Positions 52,337 to 59,895 of a DNA stretch of 64,000 bases are shown here, in pieces. The stretch covers positions 1 to 64,000 of the forward strand of contig JAXMGQ010000006.1 in the NCBI GenBank assembly GCA_046347195.1, written 5' to 3'. Every line of letters begins with the position of its first letter. The first letter of the stretch is position 1. The notes beneath the pieces were generated by a model. That model worked only from the letters and a program-made list of their open reading frames with translations. It was not told the DNA's origin and did not search any database. Made by a program: the position numbers and the translations under genes. The DNA comes from TMP-86 sp046347195. GTDB taxonomy: Bacteria; Pseudomonadota; Gammaproteobacteria; Steroidobacterales; Steroidobacteraceae.

Positions 52337-52618
52337 ATGCCCACGTATGAATACCGCTGTGAAGCCAACGGCCGAATGGTCGAGGTCTCGCATCGCCTCT
52401 CGGAAAGGATGCAGAACTGGGGTGAGCTCTGTGCGCGGGCGGGCATCGCTCCGGGACGCACCGATCCGGCCGCGCCGGTGGAAAAGCTCATCTCCGCCAG
52501 CTTCATCGGCTCGGGTGCGGGGATGAGCGATCCACCCTGTGCCAGCGGCGCCTGCGACCTGCCGGCCTGCGGCGCCGGCGCCTGCGGAGGGGGTGGATGC
52601 GCGGGCGATGGCTGGTGA
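52337..52618 (+). CDS. FmdB-like putative regulatory protein with Cys/Gly-rich tail
   Basis: Protein of 93 residues. The start MPTYEYRCEANGRMVEVSHR is the FmdB zinc-ribbon signature, but the usual CxxC knuckle is incomplete here (C-E-A-N). The middle is non-ribbon sequence, and the tail (CASGACDLPACGAGACGGGG, then CAGDGW) holds five cysteines in Gly-rich spacing that could bind metal instead. AAGGA precedes the ATG. FmdB proteins were linked to formamidase/amidase regulation; no such genes are near. A metal-binding role for the tail is inference. Confidence 0.8.
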   Translation: MPTYEYRCEANGRMVEVSHRLSERMQNWGELCARAGIAPGRTDPAAPVEKLISASFIGSGAGMSDPPCASGACDLPACGAGACGGGGCAGDGW

Positions 52619-52670
52619 ACCAACCACGGCACGCAAGGCCCCTGGCGGGATCGCGTGCCGGGCAGTCGCG

Positions 52671-53084
52671 CTAGTTATTGGCGGTGGCGGGCGGCGGTGC
52701 CGCCGGGTCGGCGGGCGGGATCAGCGGCAGCTTGTACGGATCCACCTTCTTCGCCTCTTCCTGCTGACGTCGCAGGGTGTCCTGCTGCTGGCGCAGGCGT
52801 TCGCGGTTGCGCTCGAAGGCGGCCTCGCTCTTCGCGATCTCCTGCTGCTCGCGCTGCCGGGCGATGCGGTCCACCGCGACGCGCGCATTCTTGCATTCGA
52901 TGGAAGGCCGCTGGGACGTGGCGGCGGCGTTGCACTTCATCAGGACGCCGTCGAGCATCACCGGATCGGCGATCAGTTCCTCCACCGACAGGGGCGGCAG
53001 CGGCTTCTCGGCGCACGCCACCAGCAGCGCGACGCTGGCGCTGCAGAAAGCGATGGCGAGGATCCTGGATGCGGTTGCTTTCAT
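52671..53084 (-). CDS. EexN-like small lipoprotein
   Basis: Lipoprotein of 137 residues: signal MKATASRILAIAFCSASVAL, lipobox LLVAC. The following PLSVEELIADPVMLDGVLMK with the two cysteines of LMKCNAAATSQRPSIECKNA resembles EexN, a lipoprotein family named for entry exclusion in conjugative plasmids. The second half is a charged coiled coil (QREQQEIAKSEAAFERNRER) and a Pro-rich end. There are no conjugation genes in the window, so it is probably a chromosomal relative with another role. Gene is isolated, convergent with the FmdB-like gene. Confidence 0.78.
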   Translation of the reverse strand: MKATASRILAIAFCSASVALLVACAEKPLPPLSVEELIADPVMLDGVLMKCNAAATSQRPSIECKNARVAVDRIARQREQQEIAKSEAAFERNRERLRQQQDTLRRQQEEAKKVDPYKLPLIPPADPAAPPPATANN

Positions 53085-53229
53085 GAGGGATTTCCGTGGG
53101 GAAGGATGTTATCCAAAATCCCCCCGACGGCCCCTGCCCGCCGTGTGACGCGGCTCACGACTCGGGAAAGTGGGATCGCCCCGGCCAGACCAGCGGCGGG
53201 TTTTCACCGACCGCCGGATTTGACGTAAT

Positions 53230-53814
53230 TCAGTCCAGGTCCTGCAGCAGGCTGGCCCGCACGGCTTCCGGCACGGGACTGACATCGGCGCGATAGCCGG
53301 CGTGGTCCACCCCCACGCTGAGCGCGGCGCCGGACTTCAGCGCCTCGATCATGCCCGGCGTGAGTTCGAAGCGCAGGAAGTGGACCGAGGAGGTCTTCTC
53401 CTCGTTCTCGCGGTCGAGGTCCTCATCGGCGATGGCGAACACCCGCGACAGCTCGCTCACCCGCACCCAGCAGCGATCCTCCACGCCCTTGAGAGTGGCG
53501 AGTCGGCGCGCGCGCTCGGCCGGATCGGGATATTCGATGAGCAGCGTTGCCTTCCAGTTGCTGCCGTCGGGCACGAGCGGATTGTAGGCGTCGAGCTCCG
53601 ACTGGATGCCCTCGCTTTCGAAGATGCGCTCGACGCGCAGCATCTCCTGGATCTGGTAGCGGATGGTGAGGCGGTCCTCGAAGCACCAGGTCATGTTGGG
53701 TCCGACCTGCAGGTTGCGGTTCTTCTTGTGCGCGATGACCTGCTCGCGCAAGTCCTTGCGGTTCTGCGAGTACTGTTCCAGCGACAGCAGGTCCGACCGC
53801 GAGATCTTCTGCAC
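53230..53814 (-). CDS. DUF3501 family protein
   Basis: Cytoplasmic protein of 194 residues, GTG start after GGGGAAGGG. The sequence ISRSDLLSLEQYSQNRKDLR, MTWCFEDRLTIRYQIQEMLR and LNPLVPDG-like AYNPLVPDGSNWKATLLIEY mark DUF3501. Its biochemical role is unknown. It always seems to travel with a rubrerythrin and a CCG-domain Fe-S protein, as it does here: both lie directly upstream on the same strand, with an 11-base gap. Probably part of an oxidative-stress or peroxide-linked redox unit. Confidence 0.87.
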   Translation of the reverse strand: MQKISRSDLLSLEQYSQNRKDLREQVIAHKKNRNLQVGPNMTWCFEDRLTIRYQIQEMLRVERIFESEGIQSELDAYNPLVPDGSNWKATLLIEYPDPAERARRLATLKGVEDRCWVRVSELSRVFAIADEDLDRENEEKTSSVHFLRFELTPGMIEALKSGAALSVGVDHAGYRADVSPVPEAVRASLLQDLD

Positions 53815-53825
53815 GAGCCCTTCCC

Positions 53826-55166
53826 CTACAGCCCGTAGGCCATGCGCAGCAGGCGCAGCGGATGCTCGGGCGCGGCGCCATTCGCAAGGCCGCTCTCGAT
53901 CTGGTGGCCCGCCATCGGGCAGTCACTGGCGTAGTGCGCGGCGCCGGAGGACTGCACGCGTTGCACGACGGGTTTGGCGATCTTCATCGACACCTCGCGG
54001 AAACGGCTCTTCACTCCGTAGGTGCCATCGTGCCCCGAACAGCGTTCGATGGGTTCCACGGTCGTACCGGGGACGAGTTGCAGCACGTCACGGGTCTTGA
54101 GCCCGATGTTCTGCACCCGCAGGTGGCAGGCGACGTGGTAGGCGATCTTGCCGAGCTGGGCGCTGAAGTCGGTGCGCAGGAGCCCGGCCTTGTGCCGCAG
54201 CATCAGGTATTCGAAGGGATCGAAGATGCGCCGCTTGATCTTCAGCACCTGGGGATCCTCGGCGAAGAGCAGCGGCAGTTCCTGCTTGAACATCAGCACG
54301 CAGGAGGGGACCGGCGCGATGATGTCGAACCCCGCATCGATGGCCGCGGCCAGCACCGGCACGTTGTGCCGCTTCAGCGCTTCCACCGCCTGCAGATCGC
54401 CCAGCTCGAGCTTGGGCATGCCGCAGCACTTCTCGCTGGGCGTGAGCTCCACGGGAATCCCGTTGTGCTCGAGGATGGCGATGAGGTCCAGGCCGATATC
54501 GGGCTCGTTGCGGTTGCCGTAGCAGGTGCCGAACAGCATGACCTTGCCGGTGGTCTCCGGCGTGGGCCGGGATTCGAGCTTCTTCAGCCGGCCGCGGGCG
54601 CGGGCGCGCAGCGTGCGCGAGTGATACTTCGGCACCGGCGCGTCCGGATGGACCCCGAGCACCGCTTCGAGCACCTTGCGGCCGGCGGTGGTGGCATTCA
54701 TCGCGTTGACGATCTCCGCGACCACCGGTATTCCCGCGATGCTGCCGACCAGGTCGGTGGCGGAGAGCAGGCGATCGCGCGCGCCGTTGCCGCCGCGCGC
54801 GTTCTTCTGCGCCTTGGCACGCAGCATCAGGTGCGGGAAGTCGACGTTCCAGGGATGCGGCGGCACGTACGGACACTTGGTCATGTAGCACATGTCGCAC
54901 AGGTAGCAGTGATCCACCACCTGCCAGTACACGGGCTTCTCCAGTCCGTCGACCTCGCCCGTCGCGGAGGCATCCACCGCATCGAACAGCGTCGGGAAGG
55001 AGTTGCACAGGCTGAAGCAGCGGCGGCAGCCATGGCAGATGTCGAAGACGCGCTCCATCTCCTTGTGGAGCGCGGCCTCGTCGTAGTACTCGGGCTTGCG
55101 CCACTCGATGGGGTGGCGCGTCGGGGCCTCGAGGCTACCCTCGGACTTCACCCCGCCCGGATTCAC
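53826..55166 (-). CDS. Fe-S oxidoreductase with two [4Fe-4S] motifs and CCG domains (GlpC/HdrD-like)
   Basis: Protein of 446 residues. Residues 45-105 hold two ferredoxin-type sites, CHGCRRCFSLC and CYLCDMCYMTKCP. The C-terminal half has cysteine-rich CCG-type segments (LTPSEKCCGMPKLELGDLQA, ERCSGHDGTYGV), as in GlpC, heterodisulfide reductase subunit D and LutA. It has no membrane segment and no flavin domain. GTG start overlaps the rubrerythrin stop (GTGA), so the two are co-translated. It probably passes electrons to or from rubrerythrin. The donor is not encoded nearby. Confidence 0.9.
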   Translation of the reverse strand: MNPGGVKSEGSLEAPTRHPIEWRKPEYYDEAALHKEMERVFDICHGCRRCFSLCNSFPTLFDAVDASATGEVDGLEKPVYWQVVDHCYLCDMCYMTKCPYVPPHPWNVDFPHLMLRAKAQKNARGGNGARDRLLSATDLVGSIAGIPVVAEIVNAMNATTAGRKVLEAVLGVHPDAPVPKYHSRTLRARARGRLKKLESRPTPETTGKVMLFGTCYGNRNEPDIGLDLIAILEHNGIPVELTPSEKCCGMPKLELGDLQAVEALKRHNVPVLAAAIDAGFDIIAPVPSCVLMFKQELPLLFAEDPQVLKIKRRIFDPFEYLMLRHKAGLLRTDFSAQLGKIAYHVACHLRVQNIGLKTRDVLQLVPGTTVEPIERCSGHDGTYGVKSRFREVSMKIAKPVVQRVQSSGAAHYASDCPMAGHQIESGLANGAAPEHPLRLLRMAYGL

Positions 55167-55576
55167 AAGTTGTCGAGCGCCTTCTGGAAGCGGTTCGCGT
55201 GCGACCGCTCGGCCTTGGCCAGCGTCTCGAACCAGTCGGCGATCTCGCCGAAGCCTTCCTCGCGCGCGGTCTTCGCCATGCCGGGGTACATGTCGGTGTA
55301 CTCGTGCGTCTCACCCGCGATGGCGGCCTTGAGATTCGCGGAAGTGGCGCCGATCGGCAGCCCGGTGGCAGGGTCACCGACCGCCTCGAGGTACTCCAGG
55401 TGACCATGCGCATGGCCGGTCTCGCCTTCCGCGGTCGAGCGGAACACGGTGGACACGTCGTTGTAGCCCTCCACGTCGGCCTTGGCGGCGAAATACAGAT
55501 AACGGCGATTGGCCATGGACTCGCCCGCGAACGCGTCCTTCAGGTTCTTCTCGGTCTTGCTGCCCTTGAGATTCAC
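55163..55576 (-). CDS. Rubrerythrin (ferritin-like domain only)
   Basis: Di-iron protein of 137 residues, four-helix ferritin-like fold, peroxide reductase family. Iron ligands are seen in FAGESMANRRY, AEGETGHAHGH, IAGETHEYTD and LAKAERSHANRF. There is no C-terminal rubredoxin domain, so an external electron donor is needed, probably the co-translated Fe-S protein. I start at GTG 55576 because a strong AAGGAG lies 7 bases upstream. The in-frame ATG at 55591 overlaps that same ribosome site and would give a non-family MKERA leader. Confidence 0.9.
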   Translation of the reverse strand: MNLKGSKTEKNLKDAFAGESMANRRYLYFAAKADVEGYNDVSTVFRSTAEGETGHAHGHLEYLEAVGDPATGLPIGATSANLKAAIAGETHEYTDMYPGMAKTAREEGFGEIADWFETLAKAERSHANRFQKALDNL

Positions 55577-55696
55577 TGCCCTCTCCTTCATCGACTTTGA
55601 AACGAGGCGCTTACGCTAGTCTGCGCACCGCTACAAAGTCAATCGCCGCCCGGGTGGCGTTTGACCCGCGCGGACGGGCTGTGTACCGTTTCGCGC

Positions 55697-56008
55697 ATGG
55701 CCAGGAACAGTCCTCCCGCAGCCGCGAGCGCCGCCGCGCCGGCCGGGGCACAGGCCACTGCGCACGCTGCTGCGCCCGCAGTGGACTTCGAGGCGGCGAT
55801 GCAGGAGCTCGAGGCGCTGGTGGAGCGCCTGGAGACCGGCGAACTGCCGCTGGAGGAGTCGCTCCAGGCGTTCGAGCGCGGCGTCGCCCTCACCCGCACC
55901 TGCCAGGGCGCGCTGAAGGAAGCCGAGCAGAAGGTCGAGGTGCTGCTGAAGAAGGCCGGGCAGCCCGTCATCGAGGATTTTCGCGAAGCCGATCCGGACG
56001 AGCCTTGA
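55697..56008 (+). CDS. xseB: Exodeoxyribonuclease VII small subunit
   Basis: Small subunit of Exo VII, 103 residues. The core is at residues 30-95: FEAAMQELEALVERLETGEL, PLEESLQAFERGVALTRTCQ, QKVEVLLKKAGQ. The first 28 residues are Ala-rich and not conserved. The gene is followed by ispA and dxs, the classical proteobacterial xseB-ispA-dxs order. No ribosome site is evident; it is divergent from the rubrerythrin gene. Confidence 0.93.
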   Translation: MARNSPPAAASAAAPAGAQATAHAAAPAVDFEAAMQELEALVERLETGELPLEESLQAFERGVALTRTCQGALKEAEQKVEVLLKKAGQPVIEDFREADPDEP

Positions 56009-56036
56009 ATCCATGCCGGCCTTGACGGAAGGTTCC

Positions 56037-56942
56037 ATGACGCCCGGCGCCGGCTCCCCCGCGCGCCGCGTGGAGCAATTCCAGCAGCGCATCGAGTCGG
56101 TGCTGGAGGCCGCGCTGCCGCCGGAGCAGCACTCGCCGCAACGGTTGCATGCCGCACAGCGCTACTCGGTGCTCGGCGGCGGCAAGCGATTGCGCCCGCT
56201 GCTGGTCTACGCCGCCGGCGAGTGCCTGTCCGTGCCGCTGCCATCGCTGGATTCCCCGGCCGCGGCGGTGGAACTGATCCATGCCTATTCGCTGGTGCAC
56301 GATGACCTGCCCGCCATGGATGACGATGACCTGCGCAGGGGGCGCCCGACCACCCACCGGGCATACGATGAGGCCACGGCCATCCTGGCCGGCGATGCAC
56401 TGCAGGTGCTGGCCTTTTCCCTGCTCGCGGCCGATTCGCCTCACGCGGTCGGTCCCGCGGCACGCCTGCGGATGATCCAGATCCTCGCCGCCGCCAGCGG
56501 AACGGCCGGCATGGCCGGGGGGCAGGCGCTCGACCTCGCGGCCGTGGGCCAGACCCTGAGCCTTGCTGCACTTGAAACCATGCACCGGCTCAAGACCGGC
56601 GCACTGATTCGCGCCAGCGTCCTGCTGCCGGCCGCCTGCGTGGAGTCGCTCTCCCCGGCGGTGCATCGCAGCCTCGATGGCTACGCGCAGGACATCGGCC
56701 TTGCCTTCCAGATCCAGGACGACATCCTCGATGTGGAAGGCGAGGTGGCGCACCTGGGCAAGCAGACGGGCGCGGATGCGGCGCGGGCCAAACCCACCTA
56801 CCCCAGCCTCATGGGACTCGAACAGGCCAAGGCCCGCGCGCAGGCGCTGAAGCAGCAGGCGCTGTCCCGGCTGGGCGGCCTGCCGGGCGATTCCAGCCTG
56901 CTGGCATGGCTGGCCTACTACGTCGTCGATCGCCGCGTCTAG
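56037..56942 (+). CDS. ispA: Farnesyl diphosphate synthase
   Basis: Short-chain trans-prenyltransferase of 301 residues, making farnesyl diphosphate from IPP and DMAPP. Both aspartate-rich motifs are present: HDDLPAMDDDDLRRGRPTTH near residue 85 and FQIQDDILDVEGE near residue 225, plus GGGKRLRPLLVYAAGE. I start at ATG 56037, which has GGAAGG 5 bases upstream; ATG 56013 would add eight residues without a ribosome site. It lies between xseB and dxs in one transcription unit and supplies ubiquinone and undecaprenol precursors. Confidence 0.95.
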   Translation: MTPGAGSPARRVEQFQQRIESVLEAALPPEQHSPQRLHAAQRYSVLGGGKRLRPLLVYAAGECLSVPLPSLDSPAAAVELIHAYSLVHDDLPAMDDDDLRRGRPTTHRAYDEATAILAGDALQVLAFSLLAADSPHAVGPAARLRMIQILAAASGTAGMAGGQALDLAAVGQTLSLAALETMHRLKTGALIRASVLLPAACVESLSPAVHRSLDGYAQDIGLAFQIQDDILDVEGEVAHLGKQTGADAARAKPTYPSLMGLEQAKARAQALKQQALSRLGGLPGDSSLLAWLAYYVVDRRV

Positions 56943-56959
56943 GCGCGCACCGATCCGGT

Positions 56960-56965
56960 TAGAAT
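56960..56965 (+). promoter_or_regulatory. Possible -10 box ahead of dxs
   Basis: TAGAAT lies 9 bases before the dxs ATG, as for sdaA. There is no clear -35 and no Shine-Dalgarno sequence between it and the start. Confidence 0.3.
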
Positions 56966-56974
56966 GCCCCTGTC

Positions 56975-58870
56975 ATGACCCGCCCGGATGATGCCTTTCC
57001 GCTGCTGTCGCGCATCGATTCGCCATCCGACCTGCGCCGGCTCTCCCGTTCCGAACTGCACGCCCTGAACGATGAGCTGCGCCGCTATCTCATCACCACC
57101 GTCAGCCAGAAGGGTGGGCATTTCGCGGCCGGTCTGGGCACCGTGGAACTCACGGTGGCGCTGCACTACGTGTTCAACACGCCCGAGGACCGGCTGATCT
57201 GGGACGTGGGACACCAGGCCTATCCGCACAAGGTGCTGACCGGCCGCCGCGACCGGCTGGTGACCATCAAGCAGACCGGTGGACTCGCACCCTTTCCGGC
57301 CCGCGAGGAGAGTGCCTACGACACCTTCGGCGTGGGCCATTCCAGCACCTCGATCAGCGCCGCCCTGGGGATGGCCATCGCCGCGGCCGCCCGCGGGGAT
57401 GCGCGCCGCGCCATCGCGGTGATCGGCGATGGCGCCATGAGCGCAGGCCAGGCGTTCGAGGCGTTGAATCATGCAGGAAGTCTCGATGTCGACCTGCTGG
57501 TCATCCTCAACGACAACGACATGTCGATCTCCGAGAACGTCGGCGCCATGTCCAACTACTTCGCCAAGGTGCTCTCCGGCAAGCTGTACGCCAACCTTCG
57601 CGAGGGCGGCAAGAAGGTGCTGCGGCAGATGCCCACGGTGTGGGAATTGGCGCGCCGCTCGGAATCGCACATGAAGGGCATGGTGTTGCCGGGCACCATC
57701 TTCGAGGAGATGGGCCTGAACTACATCGGGCCCATCGACGGCCACGACCTCAATGCCCTGCTGCGCACGCTGGAGAACATGCGCGGCCTGAAGGGCCCGC
57801 AGTTCCTGCACATCGTCACCCGCAAGGGCAAGGGCTACGCCGCGGCCGAAGCCGACCCGATCAAGTGGCATGGGCCCGGCCCCTTCGATGCGCAGAGCGC
57901 CACCATCTTCAAGGAGAAGAGCAGCGGACCTTCCTATTCGCAGGTCTTCGGCCAGTGGCTGTGCGACATCGCCGAGCGCGATGCACGCATCGTCGGCATC
58001 ACGCCGGCGATGCGCGAGGGCTCGGGGCTGGTCGAATTCGAGAAGCGGTTTCCCGACCGCTATTTCGACGTGGGCATCGCCGAGCAGCATGCCGTCACCT
58101 TCGCCGCGGGCCTGGCCTGCGAGGGCGCGCGCCCGGTGGTGGCCATCTACTCCACCTTCCTGCAGCGAGCCTACGACCAGCTCATCCACGATGTGGCCCT
58201 GCAGAAGCTGCCGGTGCTGTTCGCCATCGATCGCGCCGGGCTCGTCGGCGGGGATGGCGCCACCCACCAGGGAAGCTTCGACTTGAGCTTCCTGCGCTGC
58301 ATTCCGAACCTCGTGATCATGGCGCCTGCCGACGAGAACGAGTGCCGGCAGATGCTCTATACCGGCACGACGCTCGAAGGACCCTCCGCGGTGCGCTACC
58401 CGCGCGGCACCGGGCCGGGCGTTGCCCTGCAACCGGAGATGACCGCGCTGCCGGTGGGCACTGCGCAGCAGCGCCGCGAAGGCCGCTCGGGACTGGCCCT
58501 GCTGGCCTTCGGGAGCCTCTTGGCGGTGGCCGAGAAACTGGGCGAGGCGTTCGATGCCACCGTGGTCAACATGCGGTTCGTGAAGCCCCTGGATGAGGAG
58601 CTGGTCCGGCGCATCGCGCTGAAATGCCGTGCCATCGTCACGCTGGAGGAAAATGCCATCGCCGGCGGAGCCGGCAGCGCCGTGGCCGAATGCCTGGCCG
58701 CGGCTGGCTTCGCCCTGCCCCTCCTGCACGTGGGGATCCCCGACCGGTTCATCGCGCATGGCTCGCGCGAAGACTGCCTGGCGGACGCCGGCCTGGATGT
58801 CGCCTCGGTGCGGGCCCGCGTGGAGGCCTGGTGGCGTCCCGCGCGGCGCCTGGCCGCCGAAGCCACCTGA
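56975..58870 (+). CDS. dxs: 1-deoxy-D-xylulose-5-phosphate synthase
   Basis: First enzyme of the non-mevalonate isoprenoid pathway, 631 residues, thiamine-diphosphate dependent. The N-terminal domain has the cofactor motif GDGAMSAGQAFEALNHAG and the later LVILNDNDMSIS. The catalytic His/Glu region is seen as DVGIAEQHAVTFAAGLACEG and DRAGLVGGDGATHQGSFDLS. The C-terminal domain contains LHVGIPDRFIAHG. The gene is intact and of normal length. It follows ispA by 32 bases. Confidence 0.97.
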   Translation: MTRPDDAFPLLSRIDSPSDLRRLSRSELHALNDELRRYLITTVSQKGGHFAAGLGTVELTVALHYVFNTPEDRLIWDVGHQAYPHKVLTGRRDRLVTIKQTGGLAPFPAREESAYDTFGVGHSSTSISAALGMAIAAAARGDARRAIAVIGDGAMSAGQAFEALNHAGSLDVDLLVILNDNDMSISENVGAMSNYFAKVLSGKLYANLREGGKKVLRQMPTVWELARRSESHMKGMVLPGTIFEEMGLNYIGPIDGHDLNALLRTLENMRGLKGPQFLHIVTRKGKGYAAAEADPIKWHGPGPFDAQSATIFKEKSSGPSYSQVFGQWLCDIAERDARIVGITPAMREGSGLVEFEKRFPDRYFDVGIAEQHAVTFAAGLACEGARPVVAIYSTFLQRAYDQLIHDVALQKLPVLFAIDRAGLVGGDGATHQGSFDLSFLRCIPNLVIMAPADENECRQMLYTGTTLEGPSAVRYPRGTGPGVALQPEMTALPVGTAQQRREGRSGLALLAFGSLLAVAEKLGEAFDATVVNMRFVKPLDEELVRRIALKCRAIVTLEENAIAGGAGSAVAECLAAAGFALPLLHVGIPDRFIAHGSREDCLADAGLDVASVRARVEAWWRPARRLAAEAT

Positions 58871-58940
58871 GCGGCCCGAGCCCGCGGCGCCGGCCGCGCC
58901 TTTCGGCCAAAATGGTCTAAGCTGTAGGGGTGTGAAGCCT

Positions 58941-58959
58941 GCGGCGCCCCGGGCGCCGC
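58941..58959 (+). other. GC-rich hairpin in the leader of folE2
   Basis: GCGGCGCC-ccg-GGCGCCGC is a perfect 8-bp stem 44 bases ahead of the folE2 ATG. It could terminate dxs transcription weakly or shape the folE2 leader. A TAAGCT at 58918-58923 is a possible -10 before it. Confidence 0.35.
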
Positions 58960-59003
58960 GCCGGCCGTCCCGGCTGCATGGCGAGAGAGTCTTTCGAGGA
59001 ACC

Positions 59004-59834
59004 ATGAGCGTCGATGCCCCCTTCAAGAAGCCCCAGGGCGCGTCCATCGAGGACGTGCAGGGCCGCGCCGACCTGCGGCAGATCCCGATCAACAAGGTGG
59101 GCATCAAGGACCTCTACCACCCCATCCGGGTCAGGGACCGAGCCGGCGGCGAACAGCACACCATCGCCAACTTCAACATGTACGTGGACCTGCCGCATGA
59201 CTTCAAGGGCACGCACATGTCACGCTTCGTGGAGATCCTGCACCGCGGCGAGCGGGAGATCTCGGTGGATTCCTTCGGCCTGATGCTGGCCGACATGACC
59301 TCCCACCTCGATGCCTCTGCCGGCCACATCGAGATGTCCTTTCCGTATTTCGTGATGAAGAAGGCGCCGGTCTCGGGCGTCGAGAGCCTGATGGACTACA
59401 AGGTGTCCCTGCACGGCGAGCATCGCGGCGGGCACACGCGCGTGTGGCTCAAGGTGGCGGTGGCGGCCACCAGCCTGTGCCCCTGCTCGAAGAAGATCTC
59501 CGAGTACGGCGCGCACAACCAGCGCTCGCAGATCACCATCAATGCGCGCATCGACGGCCACATGTGGATCGAGGAGCTGATCGCCATCGCCGAGAACGAA
59601 GCCTCCTGCGAGGTGTACGGCATCCTCAAGCGGCCCGACGAGAAGTTCGTCACCGAGCGGGCCTACGACAATCCGAAGTTCGTCGAGGACATCGTGCGCG
59701 ACGTGGCGCTCGCGCTGAACGGCGAGTCGCGCGTGCGCGCCTACACGGTGGAATGCGAGAACTTCGAGTCCATCCACAACCATTCGGCGTACGCGCTCAT
59801 CGAGCACGACAAGGACGAGGAAACAGCCGGCTGA
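59004..59834 (+). CDS. folE2: GTP cyclohydrolase I type IB (FolE2)
   Basis: Zinc-independent-type GTP cyclohydrolase of 276 residues, starting folate and queuosine-type pterin synthesis. Characteristic sequences are NFNMYVDLPHDFKGTHMSRF, SFPYFVMKKAPVSG and the metal/catalytic Cys in ATSLCPCSKKISEYGAHNQR. The C-terminus holds ECENFESIHNHSAYALIEHD. GAGGA precedes ATG 59004. FolE2 is often used under zinc limitation, but no Zur box is evident. It is convergent with the kinase gene. Confidence 0.96.
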   Translation: MSVDAPFKKPQGASIEDVQGRADLRQIPINKVGIKDLYHPIRVRDRAGGEQHTIANFNMYVDLPHDFKGTHMSRFVEILHRGEREISVDSFGLMLADMTSHLDASAGHIEMSFPYFVMKKAPVSGVESLMDYKVSLHGEHRGGHTRVWLKVAVAATSLCPCSKKISEYGAHNQRSQITINARIDGHMWIEELIAIAENEASCEVYGILKRPDEKFVTERAYDNPKFVEDIVRDVALALNGESRVRAYTVECENFESIHNHSAYALIEHDKDEETAG

Positions 59835-59895
59835 GGCCGCAGGGACCGCGCGCGAGCCGCGGCCCGGTGCCGGCGGCAGCTCAGGCGCTGGCGAC

